Of a stretch of DNA of 64,000 nt, positions 1 to 10,735 are shown one piece after another. The notes under the pieces were generated by a model. The model did not search any database and was not told the origin of the DNA. It saw only the letters and a list, made by a program, of their open reading frames with translations. The stretch spans positions 2,781,901 through 2,845,900 of the forward strand of contig CM035228.1 of the NCBI GenBank assembly GCA_020226215.1, read 5' to 3'. Position numbers and translations under genes: made by a program. The first letter of the stretch is position 1. Each line of letters begins with the position of its first letter. The stretch is from Sindora glabra (taxonomy: Eukaryota; Streptophyta; Magnoliopsida; Fabales; Fabaceae).

Positions 1-379
1 ATGGAAAAAGTTGTAACTCGCCTTTTTTAATTACAGGAATTAAAGTAGCAACTCGACTACTGGTAGCATCCTTGCTATTAAGATTTGGGAAGATGTATAT
101 CCAATATTGTCAGGACTCCATAATTTCCCACTGCAATATTAGAAATTTCCCATTCCCCTTGGCCTCCCATATAACTAAACCAAGAAAACTAAATTCTAAT
201 ACCATACTACATAAACAACATATTTATACACGTCCATACATCACAAAATAAGTCTATCACCTTGATAATATTTTAATTTCCCAGCCTGAAGAAGTACCGA
301 GAGGAAATCAAGCCACAAAGTGCTGGTTATTGTTTGCGTAAGATTTATACAGATAAACGTTTCCTTTGGAAGCAGAGAT

Positions 380-731
380 TTAAAGTGCTTTATTAATGCC
401 TGATTCTCAAGCGAGGAATGCTATACTTTTCCCCTTTTTTTTCCCCCCAAATATCTCGCACTTAACCAGGATACTGCATTATTATACATTACTCTTATAA
501 GCCTTAAGCGAGGAGGAGGGGGTTATTTACAATGTGTACAATTTTTGCCAAATTAATGCAACCATGTAGAAGAGAAATAAAGCCATAAATGTTTCCGCAA
601 AATAACAATCTCCAATGCGAGGCCTCAAGAAAGCCAACTAAACATTGACGGGAGAGGATGGCACTTGGCAGGAACAGCCCAGCTGCATTTAGACCTATAT
701 ACTAAAAAGGGTCATTTGCAAAGCCTTAATT
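380..731 (-). other. Probable 3' UTR of the minus-strand exon
   Basis: Sequence of mixed composition without the homopolymer-rich character of the DNA around it. A minus-strand AATAAA-type signal (TTTATT on the plus strand) lies near 387-392. It follows the TAA of the putative exon directly. This is inferred from composition and position only. Confidence 0.3.
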
Positions 732-805
732 TTAACTGGATATGTTTTTCCTCGCGCAATAGACTCGATAAGCTGCCAACTCAACCACAGCCACTGCAGC
801 TCCAA
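732..805 (-). CDS. Putative last coding exon of an unidentified gene
   Basis: On the minus strand a pyrimidine-rich stretch ends in TGCAG at 806-810, a plausible splice acceptor. It is followed by an open frame ending in TAA at 732-734. The frame reads about 24 residues, including VELAAYRVYCARKN, and its composition is protein-like (Ala/Val helix, then a basic tail). About 200 bases of GC-balanced sequence resembling a plant 3' UTR follow downstream. I do not recognise the family. No upstream exon could be found between 0.9 and 5 kb, so this may be a gene with a very long intron or a stranded exon fragment. The call rests on splice-site and UTR appearance only. Confidence 0.33.
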
Positions 806-861
806 CTGCATTATGTCATGCAGTATCAATAAACAAAAGAACTTGAAGGCACGTGCATAAA

Positions 862-961
862 ATAAATATCTACCTAATCATTGTGATTTGCTAAAAGAAT
901 TGTGTTCCATGCATCTAGTATTTCATATCTCAATGTTGTGAAAATATCTACCTAATCATTC
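862..961 (+). repeat. Short direct repeat of about 19 bases
   Basis: The string AAATATCTACCTAATCATT occurs at about 864-882 and again at about 943-961, in the putative intron upstream of the minus-strand exon. The copies are identical. It may be a small local duplication or the footprint of an excised element. Confidence 0.6.
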
Positions 962-999
962 CTTTGTCATTCAATACAAATTACTTTAGCTAGATTTAA

Positions 1000-2205
1000 A
1001 ATTATCATTTGAAAAATAACCAATTGAAATCTTGGATTGTCAAATTCGTAAATTGAGATCCAAAATAGTTGCTTCTATGAAAATCCATTAAGAAAAGCAC
1101 GGAATAGAAGAAGCTACTTAGGAACCTAGAACAAAAATGAGAAAAAAGAACTTGTATCTTTTTAGTAAGCTTAACAGTTAACTATCTTATTTGTTTTAGA
1201 TTTAATTCGTTAAAATTCAAAGATGAATTATTTGAAGAGGGAAAACTATTACACCTTTAAATTTACAAAATCTTATTTAAATTCTAAAAATGATAATCCA
1301 ATAAATATATTAATAATGAGAGAAGTTATGGAAAAGCTTAGGACAGATATTTAATTTTAGAAAAACAAGGTCTAAATATAGAAACAAGTGTAATGAGATC
1401 AATTATAATAATGTGTTAGATTAGAATTAAAATATGATATGTGTAAAAAATGTAGGAAGGCATTTTCCAAAATTACCTTTAATAAATTATCACAATTACT
1501 ACTTTACCTTTCTTCCATCTAAATTTGAAAAACCACTTTCTTTCTCTCATTTCTTTCACTTCATCGAATTCTTCTTTTTCTTCTTTTACTCTAAGCCACC
1601 CAACTTAAAACTTTACCAAGCAACTTATTCAATTTTGGCGAATTAAAGCTAGAATTTAAGAATATTCGTCTCCAAATCTTCATTAAACTCATTTCTTAAC
1701 AAGGTATTTTCCTCTCAAAGTAATGTATTTGAGTTAATTTAAGGTGATAAGAGATAAGGGGTTTAGACAGTAACTTGATTCTTGATGTAATAGGACCTAA
1801 AATTTATTCAAGTTGATTTTGCTTTCACTTTTTTCTTAAATTAAGATAAGTAGATAGTTTACTTACTCCAAAAACTTGAATTTTAGTTAATTTGTGCTTA
1901 TAGTTGATTTCGTTCTTTGAAATTATCTGATGAGTTAATAAATATACTAAGTTAAGTGAAACTATTCATATTAGTTTTGATAATCTAAATTTGGATTAAT
2001 AATGGAGCTATATGTTGAAATTTTTAGATAATTGACTTAGGTTTGCTATTTCTCAAGCAATTTCTAAAAATTCAAAATGGATACTTAAGTTCAATACTTA
2101 AGCATTAACTTGTAAATTGGACAAGCAATGCAATAATTGAGTATTAGACTTAAGTACTGAAGGCCCCTAACTTACGATATTCTAATACTAGAGTATAGTA
2201 CTACC
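1000..2205. other. AT-rich intergenic DNA, no gene seen
   Basis: Low-complexity AT-rich sequence. The 70-codon open frame at 1434-1646 has a residue composition typical of AT-rich noncoding DNA (Phe, Tyr, Leu, Ser) and no recognisable domain. Nothing else is supported. Confidence 0.5.
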
Positions 2206-2524
2206 TACCATCAAGCATACATGAGCATACAATTTACAAGTATTATAAGCAAAGTATAAGTCTTTCTTATCCTATCAATGTTGCAAGGCAAGTTAGCATT
2301 ATGCCTTAGGGGTATTTGAGTACAAAACTTGAATACCATAAGGTTCAATTTCAGGGTAACTCCAATAATCAAGTATAGGATTTGATTACCGGCTATCTTA
2401 AGTCTCATATTCGAACACCCCTAAGGCATGATACGAACTTGCCCTACAACATTAATAAGATAAGAAAGACTTATACTCTATTTGTAATACTTGTAAATTA
2501 TATGCTCACATATGCTTGATGGTA
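2206..2524. repeat. Fold-back inverted repeat (arms about 114 bp)
   Basis: The left arm at about 2206-2319 is nearly the reverse complement of the right arm at about 2411-2524. Paired landmarks are ACCATCAAGCATA at the outer left end against TATGCTTGATGGT at the outer right end, and ATGCCTTAGGGGT against ACCCCTAAGGCAT at the inner ends. The loop is about 91 bases. Mismatches and small indels are scattered along the arms. It resembles a fold-back MITE or a young inverted duplication. A transcript through it would form a long hairpin able to give small RNAs, but no promoter is visible. Confidence 0.8.
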
Positions 2525-3184
2525 TGTTTAACTTATAAATACACAATTATGATTTGATATAAGATTTAAATAAGGAAATATAAAGAACATAAGATATTGA
2601 AATAAAATACTAAGCTTGAATCATGCATATAACTAAAATACAAGGGAAACGATGTCTAAAGGGATAAGGCTAAGATGTGTCTGATGTTAGGAGATACAAG
2701 GTGAAATTATTATTATCATTATGATTGGTAACATGATTAATAGTTATGATATTATAATACTCTATGATTGCATAATTAGGAAATGAATTATGAATTCTTG
2801 AATATGTAATTAGTAATACGTAAATTATTCACTTACCGAAACCATGAGTCTAGCAAATTTTTTTAAAATGATTCCAAATGATCAAAGTGAAGCTTCACAA
2901 TTATTGCCAGCTACCTAAGGACAGATTTGTAGAGTGTAATTATTAGAAAATAAAAGTAGAACAACTATAGATTAGGTCTTTTGAGGAGATTTGTAAATAA
3001 AGAATATATGTAAACCTAATTTCATTGTAAATATTATTTTGACAAATATAAATGAAATAATAATTTATTAATTACTTTGTAAGCTGTAGATAGATTAATT
3101 ATCTTGTATGATGATACCCAAATTGGGTTAGTAAAGGTAATATAACTAGTAACAGAAACCATATCAGTCATAGTTAGGTAAGTT

Positions 3185-3400
3185 ATGATAATAAAGTATT
3201 ATAATTCAATACTATAATAGAACTTAAGGTACGATAATTAAATGTTATGGTAAGATATAAAATAATATAATTCAATATTATTATAGAATATAAGATAATG
3301 TAGTTCGATATTGTAATAGAATATCACGTAATATAATTTGATTCTATAATAAAATATAATTATTCTAATCCAATAACACATTGAAATATAAATTATTATA
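3185..3400. repeat. Degenerate AT-rich tandem repeat
   Basis: Several imperfect units of roughly 40-48 bases share the pattern ATAATATAATTCAATATTA...TAGAATAT. The copies differ by point changes and indels. It lies inside the region assigned to LTR-like member E. Confidence 0.5.
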
Positions 3401-4348
3401 ACCTAATACCATATGCCAATATAGGTGAATAACATAATAAAATATAACCTAATATAATCCAAAATCATATTGGATTATAAGCTACCATAATTCAATATAA
3501 TTATGTATATGCCCATATAAACATGATTTCATACTATCATAACGCTATGATGATTTATTTTATTATTATGGTTCATATAACTAACTTCTATTTATTATAT
3601 ACTAGCTTGTCTTGATCTTGAATAGTATTTTATCATTAATGAAAAGGTTACAAGTTTATTGATTATGCAATTTATTTTATATAAAACTAGACTTAAATAA
3701 CATTTCATGGAATATGAAGTCATTTAGGTCTATATAAGTAAATCTAAAAAAAATCAATTTTTTTGTAACTAAAGTTTCTAATTTTTATTCATTAATTTGG
3801 TGATATTTCTAAATTTATATAAGATTTTGACATGAAATAGTTTCATTGAGAAGTAGACTCAATTACCTTTCTAACGATAGGTGACTTGCTAAAAATAGAT
3901 ATAAGATAAATAAGTTATGACTTTTCAAAGTTAACAATTTTATCCTAGTATATTTGAATATTGTATTTGAATATAAGGGTCCAAAAAGTAATTTTGGCAT
4001 TATACATGACTATTATAGTCAATTATTAGTACCCTAAAAGCCTTCAAAAGCTTATATTCGATTATCAAATTTAAATATGTCTAGATTTTTCTAGTTTTTT
4101 ATCAAATTTCACCAAAACCTAAGCAAGTTTGAACTTAAGCATAAGCTTTAACTCATCAAAACACTAAATAACCTTTTTTTAACATCTTTATAACTTATAA
4201 AACTCAATTAAACAAATTTTATTAACACAATCATGCTAGCAAACATTAATTTTCATAAAATCCATATAATTACCCAATTTTACCAATAATATCAAATTAA
4301 ATATTTTAAAATAGATTATCTACTTACCTAGTAATCAGGGAAGAGCTA

Positions 4349-4448
4349 GAAAATGAAGTTAGCTCACCCGAGACAACATAAAATTAAAAGAATTTAAAGA
4401 AAATGAAGTTAGCTCACTCGAGATAACATAAAATTAAAAGAATTTAAG
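4349..4448 (+). repeat. 50-bp tandem duplication
   Basis: Two adjacent units, 4349-4398 and 4399-4448, both start GAAAATGAAGTTAGCTCAC and end AAAAGAATTTAA. They differ at about three positions. The duplication lies just downstream of the splice-donor-like block of LTR-like member E. Confidence 0.85.
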
Positions 4449-4939
4449 CACTCAAATCTTAACTTTCCTCCTTACCACTCAAACTTCAACATTTTTCCAA
4501 CCAAAGTTTGGGCTCCTAAAGAGTTTATCTTGTTTGCTTGCAATTGATGACATATTTCTTGATAAATATTTGAGAAGAATGATACAGTGATTGTTAGGGA
4601 TAAAAAGAGCTTTAGCTATTTTAAAGGAAAAAAATAATGTGTCCTAAAGGGCTCTTTAAGAGATATAAGATTAGAAGGCTTTTAAAGGTATTTTTGTAAT
4701 ATTAAAGTCTCCTAAAGGCAATTTAAAAAAATTAATCTTAAATCTCCTCTATTGACATTTATTTTAATTTAATTTCACACAAAATTTTAATTAACTTATT
4801 CTTATATATTTGCATTACAAAATCTTAATTTCATCAAATAAATCGCTATTCTAGATACATCCACAATGATTAATAATTGACATGTATAAGCAATGATGAG
4901 TAATTTAATTAAAATAATTACTAAGGGTGTGACAGCTAA

Positions 4940-5599
4940 TGTGTGAAATATTTTTAAAAGTTAGTTTATAACTTATTTATTATGTAAAATAAATTTAAAA
5001 TCTTAATTAATGTATAGTACTTGAAAATTGATATGAAGAATTTATTAATAAAATTTAATTAAATAAATTTGGCTTTAATTTTTAAATTTTTATTAAAAAA
5101 TGGAATATATAAAATATACTTTGATTATTGCTTTCTAAATCAAAATTCTAACTTTTGAAAATATTTTTATAATAAAATAAAATTAAATATATATATCATA
5201 TTATTTATAATAAATGAAAAATATATTATGCTATATTTATATTATTTAATGATAAAGTAATACTGCTTATATTCTCTAATATATAAGTATATGTTAAAAT
5301 TAAAATAGAGTAGAGATGGGTGTATATAAAAATAGAGGTTAGTATATATTTATAAAGATAGAAAGGATGTGAGTGCAATTAAGTTATATTTTACGGGAGT
5401 TAAGGGAATTTTGCCCTATAAAAAATGGTAAAATGGAAATTATATAATAGAGTAAATAAAAATAAAAAATGATGGTGAGTTATAAAGTAATATAAATATT
5501 AAAAATAGATTATATAATAAATTAATTAATTTAAAATATTTTTTATAAAAAATAAAATATATAATTTTTAAAGGTATTAGAATTTGAATTATAAATAAT
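4940..5599. other. AT-rich spacer, nothing recognised
   Basis: Very AT-rich low-complexity DNA between two LTR-like elements. No open frame, repeat unit or terminal structure could be recognised. Confidence 0.5.
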
Positions 5600-5604
5600 A
5601 TGAT

Positions 5605-8130
5605 TGTTACACATTTTTTTATTATTAGTAAATTAAAAATTATTTTATAAGAAAGAATAGTTTAGGTAATTGGTAAATTCAACTAAGTTAGAAACTTTGT
5701 ATATGAAATATAGAATAAAATAAAGTTAATCAAATTAAAAATATGAGAATATGAATTTGATGAAAATTTGGTGAGGAAAGTTTATTGGACACATGGAGTA
5801 TAAAATTTTATATTGATATAAGTGAGTATATAAGTATAAAAGAGATTTAAGAGTAATTTTTTAAAAATATCTTTAGAACCTTATTTCTCTCATTCTAGCC
5901 CTTCAAACCCTAATTTCCCTTATTTATCTTTATCTTTCTAATTCTTCCACCTCTCTTAGAGAATTTCTTCCACTACTTTATCAATCTAGTAAGAAGGACT
6001 TTCATTCTTCTTGATTTTTTTATCTAATCAAGGTAAAAATGTTACTTTTATCAAGAATTCTTTTTATTTCATTTTGGTTGATAAAGGAATTTAAGAATTA
6101 TTTGATTTTATTAGGTGTTCTAAACCCTAACTCTAGAACCCATGAATTTTAACATGATTAGGATTGAAAGATCTTCGAACTAGCTTTTTCCTATCCTTTT
6201 CCATACAAGGTGAGTAGATAATCTAACTAAATTTATAAATTTTATGACTGTATGATGGTATGGGTGGAATATAGGTTATTTTATAATTTTGCTTGAATCT
6301 AGTTTATTTTGATATGGTGAAAGTAATAAATAATGAAAAAAGGTGATATGATATATTAAATAAGTGAATTAATAATTATATCAATATTTGATGTGTAATA
6401 TATGTATTTAGAGGGCATTTAGAGTAAGATGAATAGTAAATTTTTCACAAAAAAACTGATCTTTTCATATGTGAATTGAGTAGTTAATTGATTATAAAAG
6501 CTTAAAAGTGGAACTAGGCTTCAGAATTGAGTGACCAATCAATTCTAAGAGTCTATAGATAAATTCAAAATGAATGAATTAATTAATCAATCGATTCATT
6601 AAGTCCAAAATTTTATGCCAATTTTTAAAAGGGCGTAACTCTTCCAATTTATGTCTAATTTAAATGACTTACCTATCATTTTAAAGCTAATTAAGAGTAC
6701 TTTCAAATAAAATTAGTTTCAATTTAATATCTAATATATATTTTAAGATATTATCAAAATAGTGGACAAAGCTCAAAAAGTCAATAATTTGAAAAATGAA
6801 CTTTTTGTGTCTATCTTCAAAAAAGTATAACTCTTTCAAACTTAACCGATTTGGACAAATGACCTATATTGAGTCTATTTTCATATGAAATAAGTTTCAT
6901 GAATAATATCTTCATAATTTTTGAGTTATTCATAAAAGATCACCTAAAGTCATAAACCATGACAACCATATAGTAAATAATACTTAATATGTTTTATGTT
7001 TTCATAAATTAGCCTAACATAGGTATTTGATCATTGAGCATTAAAGATAAAGTGGTTTATGATATATATAAGATAAGTACATGACTTAGGTAATTATAAA
7101 ATAAGAAGATAGAAGCTATATGATATAGTATGTGTTGTAATGAATTTTTTGCATTAATTATGGAATGAAATATTTTATAAATTGATTACTACGATATGTG
7201 CGAATGCTTATAGTCATGCAAAGGGAATGATGATACTAATATATGTTATAATGTACATTGAAATTAAATTATGATTGTATTGAATAAAGCTTGAACTCTA
7301 ATGTTTAAATTACATTATAAATTATGTCATAAGTGGCATTAAAGATGAGAAATGTGATAGGGGTGATAATATGATTACCAAATAGAAAATTTTAAGTAAT
7401 AAGGTGGGTAAGGTATAATATTGGCCTGAAAATAATAAGAATAGAAATAAGTGAGTAGGATACGAGGTTGATCCCGGAGTTAAAGGTGGATGAATATATT
7501 TTATCTATTATTTATTATTTCAAATAAAATGTGATCTTAAGTGTAGTTATTCATAAGTATTATTATATGATACAGTGAAAATGAAATGATTATTGTTAAT
7601 CTTGTTGTTATTGGCTCTTATTTACTAATATGCTTAAATATAATATGAAATGTTAAAAGAGGATAATTTGATGGGTAAGTTATTATGGATTATTTTTATC
7701 TTATAGATTATTCCCTTACTATGCCCTAAAATCACCCCTTCGTGATTTATTTTACAGATTCTGAGATTGAGCCTTCACATTCACCTCTTCAAAGCTAAAT
7801 TTCGTGGGAGTTTACTAATAGTAATATGATAGCATAAATTCTTATATATAGTATATTTCAAGCCTTATTTTATCATAGATATAAGTAAAGGAAATATTTG
7901 AATTAATTTCTCATGAGTTAGTTAGATTAATTTATCCTTATTTTGAAAAGACTATAAGCATACTTAAATCTTTTGTAAAAACCTCAATGAATCTTTTCTT
8001 TTTAAAATATTATTTTATTTTATATATACATGTTATTTGTTAATCAAGACTTAGCTAGATAATTAGAAACAAGTTGGTCGAAATCAAAAATAGATTTTAT
8101 GCTGATCACAATTAGGTTAGGATCGTGACA
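5605..8130 (+). mobile_element. LTR-like element copy A (solo LTR, about 2.5 kb)
   Basis: The element starts TGTTACAC at 5605 and ends GTGACA at 8130, the TG...CA ends usual for retroviral-type LTRs. It is flanked by perfect 5-bp direct repeats ATGAT at 5600-5604 and 8131-8135. No second LTR, primer-binding site or gag-pol frame lies inside, so the simplest reading is a solo LTR left by LTR-LTR recombination. A large non-autonomous element is the alternative. It aligns along its length, in inverse orientation, with 10736-13444. The TGTNACACCC-type start is common among plant Ty3/Gypsy LTRs; that family assignment is inference. Confidence 0.75.
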
Positions 8131-8135
8131 ATGAT

Positions 8136-9033
8136 TAAATGTTAAAAAAATAAAAAATAAAAAAATCATGTAATGGAATAAATAAAGAAAAAAATAATGG
8201 AATAATAGAATAGATGAGCTGTAAAATAATATAAAAGATAAATACCACATAAAAATAAGTAATTCAATTAAATTAGATTTTTAATTTATATAAAATATTT
8301 TTATAATAAAAATAAACTACATCATATTATATTTATATTATACAATAATATTAACATTAGAGTTATTAATAATAGAAGTGCACATAAAAATGTGTAATAA
8401 AATAAATAAAAATAATATATGTAATATAATGGAATAAAGAAGCAAATAAAAATAAAAAGAAATTACGTAAAAATATACGTAAAAGGTTTAGGTAAGAAAT
8501 CAAAATGCTATAAAAATAGTAATAATTAACACCTTATTAGTTTTTTAAAGAAGCAAAAATTCCTATAAGAAAAGTGATAATGAATCGTGTTTATAATAAA
8601 ATTAAATATATTATGTTATATATATTACTTTTTAATAATAGTATTCAAATTGTAAACAATAGTAATAAATATGAAAAAAGAAAAATTTGTAATAAAATAA
8701 ACAAAAAAGAGTAAAATAATGGGTGGCCATAAAGTAATATAATAGTTGTAAATAAAATAGATTATTAAATGATTCAAATAAATTAAATCTTTCAATTTAT
8801 TTAAATTATTTTATGATAAAAATAATATATATTTCTTAGTGATATTAATATTTGTGTTGTAAATAACAAAAGTTCATATGAAAAAATAAAAGAAGAAAAT
8901 ATCTCATAAAAGAGGTCATATCTGTGGTGCATTTGATAAAATCTAATGTACTAAAACAATAGATGATGTGACAAGTTATGATGTGTTTAGATTACACGGA
9001 AGTAACATTAGTTATTGATGGTGAAAGAATATG
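8136..9033. other. AT-rich intergenic DNA, no gene seen
   Basis: Simple AT-rich sequence with long A/T runs. The 68-codon minus-strand frame at 8044-8250 is nearly all Phe, Leu, Ile, Ser and Tyr and shows no domain. Confidence 0.5.
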
Positions 9034-9153
9034 CCATTGCCAAGTTAGAATTTGCACAGATTAGCGGTAACTTTTGCTATTTGAACATTTTGCCCATTGC
9101 CAAGTTAGAATTTGCACAGATTAGTGGTAACTTTTGCTATTTGAACATTTTGC
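9034..9153 (+). repeat. 60-bp tandem duplication
   Basis: Units 9034-9093 and 9094-9153 are identical except for one C/T difference (9065 versus 9125). Both begin CCATTGCCAAGTTAGAATTT and end GAACATTTTG. The near identity shows that the duplication is recent compared with the surrounding decayed DNA. Confidence 0.93.
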
Positions 9154-9159
9154 CCTTAT

Positions 9160-10735
9160 TTTTATAATTATTGTTTCCTAAATAACTCCACGCAAGCAGT
9201 CCTATTACATGACATTGAATGTCTCCACTAACTTAATTATTAGAGTTATAAACATTTGGGTTGATATTTTATTAGGTCTACTGCCTTTAGCGTTAGTCCA
9301 TATTACCATAATATATGGATCTAGCTTTATTTTGAAACTAAATACAAGTTAAAGGCAACAAAGATTATGATTAACATTAACCAAATTGGAAGATAAAAAC
9401 AATTTCAAAATTGGATAACTATTTTATGAAGAACTTCTCAAGCCATGAAATAAAAGAAAAGGTTATAAATCAATAAAAGATGCAAATTAAAACAAAATCA
9501 TAAGTGATAACATTGAAGCCACATTATCATAGGTGATATCACTAGAACTATAAAATTAACACATCGATAAGATGTAGTTTCCTAGGTTTGTAAAAAATGA
9601 TACCGTGTATCATACAAGAAAAAATTGTTAGCAAAGCACATGCACAAAGCCACATATGCATGCAAAACATACTTTCAACTGCAATATTGATAACTAAGAC
9701 TATTCCCTAAAACTTTGATGGAGAAATTATTGCATGTGTTCTTATAACCACTTATAGCAAAATAGAAACGCAACTTATTATGCCTCAATAATTAAGTGTT
9801 AATATGATTCATATGATAATAACATGTCAACAATAAAATGCACATATAAAATAATTAGAATGAATAGCCAATGACCCTAAGACAAAAGTTCAATAACTAA
9901 ATATTATTATCTATTTAAGATAATTTACATAACATAAAAGGATATATTTCAGAAAACAATTTCAAAACCTTTACTAGAAATTGATTTTAAAGAAAGTTTA
10001 ATATAGAACCAAGTGAACTTTAATATATTTTTTCTTTATAAAACCTAGATATTATGTACAACTGCCACCTAAGAAAGTACTCAATAATTTAAACCATTAT
10101 GTATACTACTACAAATCAATAGAAACCCTTTACATACAAGATACAAAGATACCATACATATGAAATAGAAGAATTTTATTTATGAGTACTAGAAACAAAA
10201 TAAATTAACATAAGGTAGATACTAGATTTAGAAACTAGTAATAAAGGCTTACTTTTGTTTCTGAATGGCTTCTTCAAGTTGACAAATTATCAAGGCAAAA
10301 GGCATATTAATAGTCGGCAATCAAGAATGTAGATACGTAACATTTTATACATTAAAGACATAAATCAAACACGGATCAAATTGAGTTTTTAAAAAAGTCA
10401 ATGCAGTGAAATACTTGATAATTAGTAATAATATCTTCAATCTTACTCAAGTTATATCTTGAGAAATACATAGTCCAAAATTTGTCTTTAAGGCTCATCT
10501 ATGCCATTTAACCTTATTAACCAATAAACTCAATAGAGTACCAAAAACATAGGTATAAAAAATGTTCTTTGTAGCTTTCAAAACATTCTACACCATTAAT
10601 AGCCAATCAACCATATCATAAATATACAATAAAGATAACATCATTTTTGTCTTAAAAAAGAGAGAAGGGGAGGAGGGGAAACAAGAAGGAAAATGTTTTC
10701 TATCCTTTTAATAAAAAATATTCAATGTGTGTACT
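9160..10735. other. Intergenic DNA, nothing recognised
   Basis: AT-rich sequence with no open frame worth calling, no terminal repeats and no recognisable domain on either strand. Confidence 0.45.

Larger units (their letters stand above)
2880..4934 (-). mobile_element. Diverged LTR-like element, family member E
   Basis: Read on the minus strand the sequence starts TGTCACACCC at 4934 and follows the same order of landmarks as the complete copy at 5605-8130. First comes AT-rich DNA, then a region with the look of a transcript start. Next is a splice-donor-like block (TAGGTAAGTAGATAATCTA at 4312-4330), then a section ending near 2.9 kb with GAAGCTTCAC. The outer 3' boundary and a target duplication were not found, so the lower coordinate is approximate. 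No open frame is present. It is probably a solo LTR or a non-autonomous remnant. Confidence 0.45.

Noticed and set aside
1434..1646. 70-codon plus-strand frame
   Set aside because: Phe/Tyr/Leu/Ser-rich product of AT-rich DNA with no domain, no promoter-like context and no neighbouring exons.
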